This document shows positions 18,731 through 27,829 of a stretch of DNA of 64,000 bases, one piece after another (the stretch's first letter is position 1; every line of letters starts with the position of its first letter). Below the pieces are notes generated by a model, which saw only the letters and a list, made by a program, of their open reading frames with translations, had not been told where the DNA came from and ran no database searches. The DNA is from Ferribacterium limneticum (GTDB taxonomy: Bacteria > Pseudomonadota > Gammaproteobacteria > Burkholderiales > Rhodocyclaceae): contig NZ_CP075189.1 in assembly GCF_020510565.1 (NCBI RefSeq), forward strand, positions 62,001 to 126,000, in the 5' to 3' direction. The position numbers and the translations under genes are program-made.

Positions 18731-18973
18731 CTACACGCCCGAGCGGGATTTTTCCAGCGCGTCGACGCGGGCTTCGAGATCCTTGAGCTTTTCGCGGGTA
18801 CGGGCCAGCACTTGCGCCTGAACGTCGAATTCTTCGCGAGTCACGAGATCGAGCTTCGAGAAAAAGCCGCTCATCACCATCTTGGCGTTCTTTTCGATGT
18901 CCTTGGCCGGGGAGTTGGCCAGCAGGGCGCTGATCTTGGCGCCGAATTCTTCGAGTGTCTTGGGGTCGAGCAT
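18731..18973 (-). CDS. ubiK: Ubiquinone biosynthesis accessory factor
   Basis: 80-residue protein with the BMFP/YqiC profile: N-terminal helix MLDPKTLEEFGAKIS, central MVMSGFFSKLDLVTREEFDVQ and a C-terminal coiled coil LKDLEARVDALEK. UbiK helps assemble the soluble ubiquinone-synthesis complex. GGAGG is placed before the ATG. It lies 4 bp upstream of yifB and shares its direction. Confidence 0.92.
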   Translation of the reverse strand: MLDPKTLEEFGAKISALLANSPAKDIEKNAKMVMSGFFSKLDLVTREEFDVQAQVLARTREKLKDLEARVDALEKSRSGV

Positions 18974-19063
18974 GTTGTCCTCCGTGGAGGTTTTGAGTTT
19001 AACACAGCGGAATTATTAGGGTTTTGGCTAGCCGCTCACCCGTGGTGCGTAACGTTCTGTAAC

Positions 19064-19093
19064 TGCACTGTAATGGTGCGACAAGTTGGTGCA
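19064..19093. promoter_or_regulatory. Two overlapping NtrC-like sites
   Basis: TGCACTGTAATGGTGCG (19064-19080) and TGCGACAAGTTGGTGCA (19077-19093) each resemble TGCACC-N4-TGGTGCA. They share 4 bp and lie about 75-90 bp upstream of the start expected from the sigma54 promoter. Confidence 0.78.
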
Positions 19094-19143
19094 TCATCTG
19101 GCTAGCAGCGGGCAATCCTTTGATTCCGATCAAAAAAACACCC

Positions 19144-19159
19144 TGGCACGCCTTCTGCT
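19144..19159 (+). promoter_or_regulatory. Sigma54 promoter of torF-glnK-amtB
   Basis: TGGCACGCCTTCTGCT, with GG and GC 10 bp apart; only the -12 box (CTGCT for TTGCA) is imperfect. With the NtrC-like sites it points to nitrogen control of the three genes downstream. Confidence 0.8.
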
Positions 19160-19216
19160 ATTGCTGTACTGCACAAAATTCTTTTTTTACTTTAATCAAT
19201 CCGTAGGAGAGAAAAC

Positions 19217-19963
19217 ATGAAGAAGTCACTAATCGCTCTGGCTCTTGTTAGCGCCTTTACCGCTCCGGCTTTTGCCGAAGAAGCAGCTCCGGCCAGCGAT
19301 CACACCCTGACCGGTAACATTGGTCTGTTCTCCAGCTACCGTTTCCGTGGTATCGACCAGACCTTCGGCAAGCCGGCCCTGCAAGGCGGCTTCGATTACT
19401 CACATTCGAGCGGCGTTTATCTCGGCAACTGGAACTCGAACGTTAGCGAGTACGCCGGGTTCCCGGAGGGCAACCTCGAAATGGACGTCTACGGCGGTTA
19501 CAAACACGCTTTCGGTGACTTCGGTATTGATGTTGGTGCCCTGTATTACTACTACCCGGGTTCGACCAATGGCTTTGGTAAGGCTGTCGACAACTTCGAA
19601 GTTTATCTGGGCGCCAGCTGGAAGTTTGTGACCTTCAAGTACTCACATGCACTGTCCAACTATTTTGATATCGCTGATACCAAGAACACCGGGTATTTCG
19701 ATCTGGCTGCCAGCTATGACCTGGGCGGTGGCTGGGGCGTCAATGGCCACGTCGGTTACACCGATGTTAAAAACCGTGATGATCTGGATTACACCGACTG
19801 GAAACTGGGCGTGACCAAGGACATCGGCGGCTACGTATTTGGTCTGGCCTATATCGACACCGATGCTGCCAAGAGCTCCTACACCTGGACCAAGCCGACT
19901 ACTGGCAAGCAGATCTACGCTGGCAAGGCAACTGCCGTCCTCTCCGTATCCAAGTCCTTCTAA
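19217..19963 (+). CDS. TorF-family putative porin
   Basis: 248-residue outer-membrane protein. Signal peptide of 20 residues (MKKSLIALALVSAFTAPAFA), then about a dozen amphipathic beta strands and a C-terminal Phe (VSKSF), as expected for outer-membrane insertion. The start LTGNIGLFSSYRFRGIDQTF is typical of the family. Located between a sigma54/NtrC promoter and glnK-amtB, it may let nitrogen compounds or ammonium cross the outer membrane. AGGAGA precedes the ATG. Confidence 0.88.
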   Translation: MKKSLIALALVSAFTAPAFAEEAAPASDHTLTGNIGLFSSYRFRGIDQTFGKPALQGGFDYSHSSGVYLGNWNSNVSEYAGFPEGNLEMDVYGGYKHAFGDFGIDVGALYYYYPGSTNGFGKAVDNFEVYLGASWKFVTFKYSHALSNYFDIADTKNTGYFDLAASYDLGGGWGVNGHVGYTDVKNRDDLDYTDWKLGVTKDIGGYVFGLAYIDTDAAKSSYTWTKPTTGKQIYAGKATAVLSVSKSF

Positions 19964-20386
<423 letters not shown>

Positions 20387-20399
20387 GGAGCCACAAACC

Positions 20400-21884
20400 A
20401 TGAAACGTCTATTTGCATTGCTGGCTCTGGTCGGTGCCGTCGGTTTCGGCGCTCCGGCCTGGGCCGAAGAAAAGGCTGCCGCCCCTGAAGCTGCCGTTGC
20501 CACCGCGCCGGCCGCCGCCCCCGCTGCTGCTGTTGAAGCCGCTCCGGCTGAAGCTGCCCCGGCCGCTGCACCGCTCGTTGCCAACAAGGCCGACAACGCC
20601 TGGGTGATGGTCTGTGCCGCTCTCGTCATCCTGATGTCCATCCCCGGCCTGGCGCTGTTCTACGGCGGTCTGGTGCGCACCAAGAACATGTTGTCGGTGC
20701 TCATGCAGGTCTTCGTGACCTTCTCGCTGATTTCGGTTCTCTGGGTGATCTACGGCTACTCGGCCGCCTTCACCGAGGGTAACGAATTCTTCGGTGTGCT
20801 CGACAAGCTCTTCCTCAAGGGTGTCACGATCGAATCGGTTGGCGCGACCTTCTCCAAGGGTGTCGTCATCTCCGAACTGGCCTTCGTGATCTTCCAGGGC
20901 GCTTTCGCTGCCATCACCTGCGGCCTGATCGTCGGTGCCTTCGCTGAGCGTGCGAAGTTCTCCGCAGTCCTGGTCTTCATGGTCATCTGGTTCACGCTGT
21001 CCTACATCCCGATGGCACACATGGTCTGGTACTGGGCCGGTCCTGACGCCTACATCGATGCTGCTGCTGGCGAAGCTGCCGGCAAGACGGCAGGCTTCCT
21101 GTTCCAGAAGGGCGCGCTCGACTTCGCCGGCGGTACCGTTGTGCATATCAACGCCGCTATCGCTGGTCTGGTTGGTGCCTACATGGTTGGCAAGCGTACC
21201 GGCCTCGGTAACGTCTCGATGGCCCCGCACTCCCTGACCTTCACGATGATCGGTGCATCCCTGCTGTGGTTCGGCTGGTTCGGCTTCAACGCCGGTTCCG
21301 CCCTCGAAGCCTCCGGTGGCGCTGCTCTGGCCATGGTCAATACCTGGGTTGCAACGGCCTGTGCCGCGCTGTCCTGGATGTTTGCCGAATGGATGTTGAA
21401 GGGCAAGCCTTCCATGCTGGGCGCTGCTTCCGGCGCCGTTGCCGGTCTGGTTGCGATCACCCCGGCGGCCGGCTTCGTCGGCGTCATGGGCGGCATCATC
21501 ATCGGCCTGGTGGCTGGCGTGATCTGTCTGTGGGGCGTCAATGGCCTCAAGAAGATGCTCGGTGCTGACGACTCCCTCGACGTCTTCGGCGTCCATGGTA
21601 TCGGTGGTATCACCGGTGCCATCCTGACCGGTGTCTTCGTTGATCCGGCCCTTGGCGGCACGGGTGTCTATGACTACGTGGCCAACGCTGTTGCCCCGTT
21701 CGACATGACCACCCAGGTGATCAGCCAGCTGTGGGGTGTCGGTACCGTGGTTGTCTGGTCCGGCGTGGTTTCCCTGGTGGCCTACAAACTGGTGGATATC
21801 GTCATCGGCCTGCGTGTACCGGAAGACGAAGAGCGTGAAGGTCTCGACCTCACCTCGCACGGCGAAACCGCCTACCACCACTAA
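20400..21884 (+). CDS. amtB: Ammonium transporter
   Basis: Inner-membrane ammonium channel of 494 residues with 11 helices expected after the signal. Signal peptide of about 22 residues, then an unusual Ala/Pro/Glu-rich stretch up to about residue 60, before NAWVMVCAALVILMSIPGLALFYGGL. Other family blocks are FNAGSALEASGGAALAMVNT and DVFGVHGIGGITGAILTG, which hold pore residues. The low-complexity periplasmic extension is longer than in E. coli AmtB. Confidence 0.95.
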   Translation: MKRLFALLALVGAVGFGAPAWAEEKAAAPEAAVATAPAAAPAAAVEAAPAEAAPAAAPLVANKADNAWVMVCAALVILMSIPGLALFYGGLVRTKNMLSVLMQVFVTFSLISVLWVIYGYSAAFTEGNEFFGVLDKLFLKGVTIESVGATFSKGVVISELAFVIFQGAFAAITCGLIVGAFAERAKFSAVLVFMVIWFTLSYIPMAHMVWYWAGPDAYIDAAAGEAAGKTAGFLFQKGALDFAGGTVVHINAAIAGLVGAYMVGKRTGLGNVSMAPHSLTFTMIGASLLWFGWFGFNAGSALEASGGAALAMVNTWVATACAALSWMFAEWMLKGKPSMLGAASGAVAGLVAITPAAGFVGVMGGIIIGLVAGVICLWGVNGLKKMLGADDSLDVFGVHGIGGITGAILTGVFVDPALGGTGVYDYVANAVAPFDMTTQVISQLWGVGTVVVWSGVVSLVAYKLVDIVIGLRVPEDEEREGLDLTSHGETAYHH

Positions 21885-21912
21885 GATTAATCTCTGTAGT
21901 CTCTCTCCCTTC

Positions 21913-21939
21913 GGGCACCTTCGGGTGCCCGTTTTTTTT
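21913..21939 (+). terminator. Terminator after amtB
   Basis: GGGCACC (21913-21919), TTCG tetraloop, GGTGCCC (21924-21930), G, then eight T. Confidence 0.92.
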
Positions 21940-21945
21940 GGGAGG

Positions 21946-21986
21946 CATTTCAGTTTTGGCGGTTTTTTCCGGTTGACCGTGGGATT
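21946..21986 (+). repeat. Dispersed motif, copy 8 (intergenic)
   Basis: Tracts CATTTCAGTTTTGG and GGTTTTTTCC with the perfect core CCGGTTGACCGTGG at 21969-21982. It lies between the amtB terminator and the converging isochorismatase-like gene. Confidence 0.85.
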
Positions 21987-22012
21987 TGGCTCAACGCGGA
22001 GCCGGCCGTCGC

Positions 22013-22555
22013 TTACTTGATCAGCGGCAGCAATTTGCGGAAGTCATCGGTGCCGGCCTGATGCAGCCACTCGAAGAGCACCATTTCAGTCGTTACGATG
22101 CCGATACCGGCCGCCCGCATGCGCTCGATGGCCGCGCTGCGGTTTTCCGGCGTCCGTGACGAGGCCGCATCGGCGACGAGATAGACCTCGAAGCCGGCAG
22201 CCTGCAACCCGAAAGCGGTCTGCAGGACGCAAACATGCGTTTCGGTACCGGTCAGCACGATCTGCGGCCGCTTGGCGGCGTGCAGCAGATCGATGACGCC
22301 GGGTTCGGCGGCGCAGGAAAAATGCGTCTTTTCGAAAAACTGGGCGTCGACCGCAGCCGTCCGGATGACGTCGAGACTGGGGCCGAGGCCCTTGACGTAT
22401 TGCTCCGAAATGAAAGCCGGCACGCCAAGCAGCTTGGCGCCTTCGAGCAGGCGAACCGAATTGGCGACGACGCGTTCGCTGTCGTGAATCGCCGGCGCCA
22501 GCTTTTGCTGGATATCGACGATGAGGAGCAGCGAATCGGCGCGGCGGATCAACAT
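22013..22555 (-). CDS. Isochorismatase-family hydrolase
   Basis: 180-residue cytosolic cysteine hydrolase. Catalytic triad residues are seen in LLLIVDIQQKL (Asp near residue 14), in the FFEKTHFSC region (Lys near 76) and in LTGTETHVCVLQTA (Cys near 109). This pattern is close to YcaC-type proteins. Substrate unknown. It starts 3 bp after the purU stop, so the two are co-transcribed. Confidence 0.85.
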   Translation of the reverse strand: MLIRRADSLLLIVDIQQKLAPAIHDSERVVANSVRLLEGAKLLGVPAFISEQYVKGLGPSLDVIRTAAVDAQFFEKTHFSCAAEPGVIDLLHAAKRPQIVLTGTETHVCVLQTAFGLQAAGFEVYLVADAASSRTPENRSAAIERMRAAGIGIVTTEMVLFEWLHQAGTDDFRKLLPLIK

Positions 22556-22558
22556 GGC

Positions 22559-23422
22559 TTAACGGAAAACCACGGTCTTGTTGCCATGCACCAACACCCG
22601 GTCCTCAAGGTGGTAGCGCAGGCCGCGGGCGAGCACGGTTTTCTCGATGTCCTTGCCGTAGCGCACCATGTCTTCCGGCGAATCGGAATGGTCGATGCGG
22701 ATGACGTCCTGCTCGATGATCGGGCCGGCGTCGAGTTCAGCAGTGACGAAGTGGCAGGTCGCGCCGATCAGTTTGACGCCGCGCGTGTAAGCCTGGTGGT
22801 AAGGCTTGGCGCCGGCGAAGCTGGGCAGGAAGCTGTGATGGATGTTGATGATCTTGCCGGCCAGCGCCGCACATAGTTCCGGCGACAGCACCTGCATGTA
22901 GCGGGCGAGGACCATCGTATCGCCGCGCACATCGTCGAAGATGCGCTGAATTTCGGCGTAGGCGGCGGCCTTGTTGTCGGCAGTCACCGGCACGTGATGG
23001 AAGGGGATGCCGTGCCATTCGACGAAGCCGCGGAAAGTATCGTGGTTGGAAATAACGCAGGGAATTTCGATGTCGAGTTCCTTGGCCTGCCAGCGTGCGA
23101 GCAGGTCGTAGAGGCAATGCTCCTGCTTGGAAACCATGACGACGACGCGTTTCTTGACCGCGCTGTCGTTGATCTGCCAGGTCATGGCCAGCGGTTCGGC
23201 AACCTCGGTGCGGAAACGTTCGCGGAACTCGGCGAGCAGGAAAGGCAGCGAATCGGCCTTGATCTCGATGCGCATGAAATAGCGGCTGGTCAGCACGTCC
23301 GAATGGAAACTCGATTCGAGAATCCAGCCGCCGTTGCCGGCGATGAAGCCGGAAACGCGGGCGATGATGCCGACCTGATCGGGACAGGAAGCGGACAGCG
23401 TGTAGAAACGGTCGCTATGCAT
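22559..23422 (-). CDS. purU: Formyltetrahydrofolate deformylase
   Basis: 287 residues. Hydrolyses 10-formyl-THF to formate and THF. An N-terminal ACT domain (LSASCPDQVGIIARVSGFIA) is followed by the formyltransferase fold, with the catalytic Asn/His/Asp in KIINIHHSFLPSFAGAKPYHQAY and ELDAGPIIEQD. It makes formate, which the formate dehydrogenase encoded 16 kb away could oxidise; the two are not adjacent. Confidence 0.95.
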   Translation of the reverse strand: MHSDRFYTLSASCPDQVGIIARVSGFIAGNGGWILESSFHSDVLTSRYFMRIEIKADSLPFLLAEFRERFRTEVAEPLAMTWQINDSAVKKRVVVMVSKQEHCLYDLLARWQAKELDIEIPCVISNHDTFRGFVEWHGIPFHHVPVTADNKAAAYAEIQRIFDDVRGDTMVLARYMQVLSPELCAALAGKIINIHHSFLPSFAGAKPYHQAYTRGVKLIGATCHFVTAELDAGPIIEQDVIRIDHSDSPEDMVRYGKDIEKTVLARGLRYHLEDRVLVHGNKTVVFR

Positions 23423-23432
23423 GATCCTGGGC

Positions 23433-24044
23433 CTAGGCGGCCTTGGCGAAAGCCTTGTCGATCTCGCTGCGCAAGTCGTCGTAATTCAGCACAACCGGGT
23501 ACTGCGGGAATTCGCGGATGACGTTCTCGGGCGGGTGGAACAGGATGCCGCCGTGGGCTTCGCCGAGCATGGCTGTATCGTTGTACGAATCGCCGGCGGC
23601 GACGATCTTGAAATTCAGTTCCTTGAAGCGCTTGACCGCCTCGCGCTTCTGGTCCGGCATGCGCAAATGGTAGTTGACCAGCATGCCGTCGGCGTCGTCT
23701 TCGAGCGAATGGCAGAACAGCGTCGGCCAGCCCAGTTGGCGCATCAGCGGATGAGCGAATTCGTAGAAGGTATCGGACAGGATGACGACCTGGTAATCCT
23801 CGCGCAGTTTGTCGAGGAAGGCGCGGGCGCCGGCCATCGGGCCCATTTCGCCGATCACCTTCTGGATGTCCGGCAGGCCGAGCTTGTGCTCGCGCAGGAT
23901 GTTCAGGCGGTAGGTCATGAGCTTGTCGTAATCCGGCTCGTCGCGCGTCGTGCGCATGAGCTCGGGAATGCCCGTGCGCTTGGAGAATTCGATCCAGATT
24001 TCGGGGACGAGGACCCCTTCGAGGTCTAGGCAGACGATTTGCAC
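23433..24044 (-). CDS. thrH: Phosphoserine phosphatase / homoserine phosphotransferase
   Basis: 203-residue HAD-family enzyme. Motif I is VCLDLEGVLVPE (nucleophile Asp near residue 6), motif II LSDTFYEF and motif III/IV AAGDSYNDTAML. The LEGVLVPEIW start is characteristic of ThrH rather than SerB. Acts in serine/threonine metabolism. It is read in the same direction as purU, 10 bp upstream of it. Confidence 0.92.
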   Translation of the reverse strand: MQIVCLDLEGVLVPEIWIEFSKRTGIPELMRTTRDEPDYDKLMTYRLNILREHKLGLPDIQKVIGEMGPMAGARAFLDKLREDYQVVILSDTFYEFAHPLMRQLGWPTLFCHSLEDDADGMLVNYHLRMPDQKREAVKRFKELNFKIVAAGDSYNDTAMLGEAHGGILFHPPENVIREFPQYPVVLNYDDLRSEIDKAFAKAA

Positions 24045-24088
24045 GGTTTGGCTCCAGCGGCGTTCGGGAAAATCGCGATTTTACCCGA

Positions 24089-26476
24089 TCAGGGCACGCT
24101 TATATCGGCCTCAGGGCGCGAAAGATAGTAGCCCTGCACGTAATCGACGCCGATCTCGGCGAGCAGCCGCAGGGTTTCGGCATCGCCGACGAATTCGGCC
24201 ACGGTTTTCTTGCCCAGGCCGCGCGCCACGTCGACGATGGCGCGGACGAAAACCTGGTCTTCGCGGCTGGTCGGCAGGTTGCTGATGAACATGCCATCGA
24301 TCTTCAGCACATCGGCCGACAGGTGCTTGAGATAGGCGAAGGACGAAAAGCCGACGCCGAAATCATCGAGGCAGACGGTGCAGCCGAGGGCGCGGATATC
24401 GCGGATGAACTGCTCGGAATCGTGCATGTTGGCCAGTGCCGAGGTTTCGGTCAGTTCGACGATGAGGCGCCGCGGTTCGACCTGGAACTCGGCGAGCAGC
24501 GAACTGATGCTCCGCGCCAGGGTCGGATCGTCGAAGGAGCGGGCAGATATGTTGATGGCCAGGGCGGGCAGCGTCGGGTTTTCGGCCAGTTTGGCGATCG
24601 CCGCGCGCATCACCCAGCGGTCGATATCGACAATCCGGCCGGTCCGTTCGGCCGCCGGAATGAAGCGGCCGGGCAGCACCAGTTCGTCCGGATGCTCGGG
24701 GTCGCGCATGCGGACCAGTGCTTCGTAGTGGGAAATCGCGCTGCTGCCGGTCGAATGAATGCCCTGGAAATGCAGCAGGAAGCGTCCGGTCGTCAACGCC
24801 GCCTGAATTTTTTCGTTCCAGCCGAGGTGCACCAGCATGGCTTCCGACTGGTCGAGATCAGGGCGGTAGAGGCGCCAGCCGTTCTTGCCGCCCCGCTTGG
24901 CCTGGTACATCGCCGCATCGGCGCGCGAAACGAGCTCTTCAGCGCTGCCGGCATGTTCGGGGAAAAGGGCGATACCGACGCTGATGGTCAGGCTGAGCCG
25001 GCGGTTCTCGAACTCGAATTGCATGGCAGCAACCGCGCTGAGCAGGCGTTCAGCCAGGCTCTGGGCGCCAGCCAGGCTGGCGTTGGGGGCGATGATGGCG
25101 AACTCGTCGCCACCGAGGCGGGCGAACAGTTCGGTGGTGCGGACCAGCTTGCTGACCGTATCGGCGGTGCGGATCAGCACGTGGTCCCCGGCCCGGTGGC
25201 CAAAGGTATCGTTGATCGTCTTGAACTCGTCGATATCGAAATAGATCAGCGCCCCGAACAAGCCGGGGTCGCGCCCGGCCTGGGTCAGCAGGCGATCCAG
25301 TTCGGCATCGAAGCGGGCGCGGTTGGCGAGGGAGGTCAGCGAGTCGCGCTCGGCCATGAAAACCAGGCGCTCGGCAATCTGGCGCTGGCTCGTGATGTCC
25401 TCGAAAATCCACAAGCGTCCGCCCTCGACGGCAGTCGGGCTGGTCACGGCGACGCTGTGTTCGGTAATCGTCCGGCCATCCGGCAGGCCGTATTCGCGTA
25501 GCGAACCGTCGCCATCGAAACACTGCCGGGAACCGGCAACCGGCATCTGTCGTTGCAGTTCCTGACGGAGCTGGCTCACCGGCTGGTCGATCAGTTGATG
25601 CGCCGGGGTGATGCCCCACAGTTTGAGAAAAGCCGGGTTGAGGTAGGAAATCCGGCCGTCACCGGCAACGAAGACGAGGCCCAGGCGCATGGCGGCGAGC
25701 AGGGCGTCGAGGCGGCCGCGTTCGGTGGCGAGGATTTCGGCCAGGGCGCGTTGCTCGGATTCGGAACGCTGGAGATCGAGCATCCGTCGTTCGAGCGCGG
25801 CAGCCATGCCATTGAAGGCATTGACGACGACGCCAATGTCGTCATTTACCGGGGCATGCAGCGGCTGGAACGGGCGGCCGGCCGCCAGGTCATTGCTGGC
25901 GGCGCTGAGTGCGGCCAGACGGCGGGTCAGCCAGAGGGCGATGGCGATCAGGACGAAGGTCGACAACAGGATGCCGAGTATCGCCAGCACGAAGTTTTGC
26001 AGCAGGATTTCTTGACGGGCTTCATTGAGGAAACGCAGATCGATGCCAATCTGCAATTCGCCGTAACTGCGCTGCTCAAGACGGATCGGAATGCGGACGT
26101 TGAGGTTCTGCAAGCGGAAAATCGGCTCGTTTCCGGCGTCGACCGCAGGTATCGCGCCGGCGCTGTCGATATTGCTGCTGGCCACCCGCTGCTTGTCCTC
26201 ATCGAACATGACCAGATAAGTCATGCCTTGCAACTGCTGCGCACTGTCCAGGATTTCGCTGACCGCGGCGTAGTCGCGCTGGACCATGGCCGGGGCCAGG
26301 GCGGCCTGGAGCAGGCTGCTGATTTCAGCGCGGCGCAGTTCGAACTGACGGATCAGGTGTTCCTCGGCCAGGCGCTGGCTGTTCCACAGGATGGCCGAAA
26401 TCATCACGATCTCGGCCACCACCGTCAGCGTGATGAGCCGGCCGCGCAAGGACTGCAGGAAACGGAAGAAGCCCAT
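24089..26476 (-). CDS. Membrane GGDEF-EAL protein with PAS domain (c-di-GMP turnover)
   Basis: 795 residues. N-terminal membrane helix, periplasmic segment, second helix near residue 170, HAMP-like region (LTRRLAALSAASNDLAAGRP), PAS domain (about 255-370), GGDEF domain with intact RLGGDEFAII near residue 455, and EAL domain with HYEALVRM near residue 584. The later EAL blocks (ELTETSAL, CLDDFGVGFSSF) are also present, so both synthesis and hydrolysis of c-di-GMP are possible. It starts on the base after the stop of a PhnD-like periplasmic binding protein, which may be its ligand sensor. Confidence 0.93.
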   Translation of the reverse strand: MGFFRFLQSLRGRLITLTVVAEIVMISAILWNSQRLAEEHLIRQFELRRAEISSLLQAALAPAMVQRDYAAVSEILDSAQQLQGMTYLVMFDEDKQRVASSNIDSAGAIPAVDAGNEPIFRLQNLNVRIPIRLEQRSYGELQIGIDLRFLNEARQEILLQNFVLAILGILLSTFVLIAIALWLTRRLAALSAASNDLAAGRPFQPLHAPVNDDIGVVVNAFNGMAAALERRMLDLQRSESEQRALAEILATERGRLDALLAAMRLGLVFVAGDGRISYLNPAFLKLWGITPAHQLIDQPVSQLRQELQRQMPVAGSRQCFDGDGSLREYGLPDGRTITEHSVAVTSPTAVEGGRLWIFEDITSQRQIAERLVFMAERDSLTSLANRARFDAELDRLLTQAGRDPGLFGALIYFDIDEFKTINDTFGHRAGDHVLIRTADTVSKLVRTTELFARLGGDEFAIIAPNASLAGAQSLAERLLSAVAAMQFEFENRRLSLTISVGIALFPEHAGSAEELVSRADAAMYQAKRGGKNGWRLYRPDLDQSEAMLVHLGWNEKIQAALTTGRFLLHFQGIHSTGSSAISHYEALVRMRDPEHPDELVLPGRFIPAAERTGRIVDIDRWVMRAAIAKLAENPTLPALAINISARSFDDPTLARSISSLLAEFQVEPRRLIVELTETSALANMHDSEQFIRDIRALGCTVCLDDFGVGFSSFAYLKHLSADVLKIDGMFISNLPTSREDQVFVRAIVDVARGLGKKTVAEFVGDAETLRLLAEIGVDYVQGYYLSRPEADISVP

Positions 26477-27331
26477 TTAGCGGATGGTTGCCCCGAGCTG
26501 GCGGCGGGTCTCCGGCAGCAGACGATCGAGGAAATCGGCCTCGGCGCGGCCCGGTTCGGCGAAACCGCCATGCTTGGTTTTTTCGAAAAACTGTTGGCCG
26601 TCCGCTGATTTTTCGAAAGCCAGCAGCGCCGCCTTGACCTGCTTCTGCCGGGCCGCCGGCACGCGGTTATGGGCGATGTAGAACTGTCCGGGGATGCTGC
26701 TCAATTCGCGCCAGATGACGGCGTCGCGCTGCAGTTCCGGCGAGGCGAGGATCAGCGTCGAATAGGAAATCAGCGCCGCCCGCGATTTGCCGGAGGCGGC
26801 GTTGTACAGCGCGCTGGAATGAGAAACGGTCTCGACAAAGGTGTAATCGCTGCCTTCCTTGAGCCCTTCATCGGCCAGCGTGACGGCGCCGACGATGACG
26901 AGCAGCGCGCTGCGGTCGACGATGGCGATGCTTTGTCCGCGCAGTTCGTCAACGCTGGTCAGCGGCTTGTTGCGGGCGGTCACGATGACGCCGCGAATTG
27001 GCGCCTTGTGCATGAGCAGGGCGCTATAGCCGAAATCGCGGATGGCCAGCCGGGCAAAGTGGGGGGCGAGCAGCGCCACGTCGTATTCGCCATCGAGCAC
27101 GCGCTTGACGTAAGTGTCGAAATCGGGGGCGGTGACCAGCTGGACGGGCTGCTGCAGCTCCTGTTCGAGGGCGACGGCAATTGGCTGGTAATTGGCCAGC
27201 AGCGTGCGGGTGCTGAGGTAGGGCATGAGCCCGACGGTCAGCGGCCGGACCGTGGTCTTTTCCTGGGCTGGCACCAGTGGCGAAAACACGCTCAGGCAGC
27301 AGGACAACAGCAGAAAATGAAGGATCTTCAT
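26477..27331 (-). CDS. PhnD-like periplasmic binding protein (oxyanion sensor or transporter component)
   Basis: 284 residues starting MKILHFLLLSCCLS, a signal peptide (possibly a lipoprotein, with Cys near 15-16). PLTVGLMPYLSTRTLLANYQPIA and DFDTYVKRVLDGEYDVALLAPHFA match the phosphate/phosphite/phosphonate-binding family. ATG 27331 is chosen over 27343 because the signal peptide begins there. No ABC permease adjoins it; instead it is directly coupled to the GGDEF-EAL gene, so it probably feeds a signalling protein. Confidence 0.85.
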   Translation of the reverse strand: MKILHFLLLSCCLSVFSPLVPAQEKTTVRPLTVGLMPYLSTRTLLANYQPIAVALEQELQQPVQLVTAPDFDTYVKRVLDGEYDVALLAPHFARLAIRDFGYSALLMHKAPIRGVIVTARNKPLTSVDELRGQSIAIVDRSALLVIVGAVTLADEGLKEGSDYTFVETVSHSSALYNAASGKSRAALISYSTLILASPELQRDAVIWRELSSIPGQFYIAHNRVPAARQKQVKAALLAFEKSADGQQFFEKTKHGGFAEPGRAEADFLDRLLPETRRQLGATIR

Positions 27332-27408
27332 ATGCCGCTCCAAGACCTTGGTGGATAAAAGGTCATTATAGGAGCAAAGGTGGCGAGCCGTGCCCGTAGC
27401 TGTTTGAT

Positions 27409-27426
27409 TTCATGGAATTCCATGAA
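27409..27426. promoter_or_regulatory. Perfect 18-bp palindrome upstream of the phnD-like/GGDEF-EAL unit
   Basis: TTCATGGAATTCCATGAA has perfect two-fold symmetry and lies about 80 bp upstream of the PhnD-like start. Probably an operator; the regulator is unknown. The rest of 27332-27665 shows only a dispersed motif copy. Confidence 0.55.
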
Positions 27427-27503
27427 GCGTATTTTCGCTGCGTCGATGTGCACGGCTTGGCTCCGGGGGGCTGAGCGGGGAAATGCCATTTTGCCTGATC
27501 CGA

Positions 27504-27543
27504 GATTTTGTTTTCGGGCATTTTTTCCGGTTGACCGTGGGAT
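27504..27543 (+). repeat. Dispersed motif, copy 9 (intergenic)
   Basis: Tracts GATTTTGTTTTCGG and CATTTTTTCC with the perfect core CCGGTTGACCGTGG at 27527-27540, followed by GAT. It lies between two divergent genes. Confidence 0.85.
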
Positions 27544-27665
27544 AGGGCAATGTATTCCGCTGTTGAGCCGGGGTACTACTTTCTTTTGGCCAAGATTGAA
27601 TATCCGGACTAGGATGTACGAGTGAATTGACTCATTTTCAGGCAACCCGTTCAGGAGAAAAGCTC

Positions 27666-27734
27666 ATGGGCAGCAAAGACAAGAAGAAGGAATCAAAGGG
27701 TAAGAAACCGCAACCCAAACCGGCGATCCGGTAG
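27666..27734 (+). CDS. Putative 22-residue Lys-rich microprotein
   Basis: Short frame ATG 27666 to TAG 27732-27734. AGGAG at 27651-27655 stands at good spacing (10 nt) before the ATG. The peptide starts MGSKDKKKES and is strongly basic (9 of 22 residues Lys or Arg), with Pro near the end and no hydrophobic stretch. It has no recognised family. The ribosome-binding site and the biased composition are the only evidence that it is translated; it could instead be a leader. Confidence 0.45.
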   Translation: MGSKDKKKESKGKKPQPKPAIR

Positions 27735-27829
27735 GCCGAAAACGTCAACTGGTGGGCTGGGGCGTTGCATGGTGTGTGATGCGCCATGCCGGCGCAGGTT
27801 TGACTACTTTTTATTTGCCGAGGTGAAAT

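Noticed and set aside
27568..27596. TACTTTCTTTTGG near 27575 as a remnant of the 52-kb inverted element
   Set aside because: Similarity is limited to about 13 bases; the rest of the element is absent.
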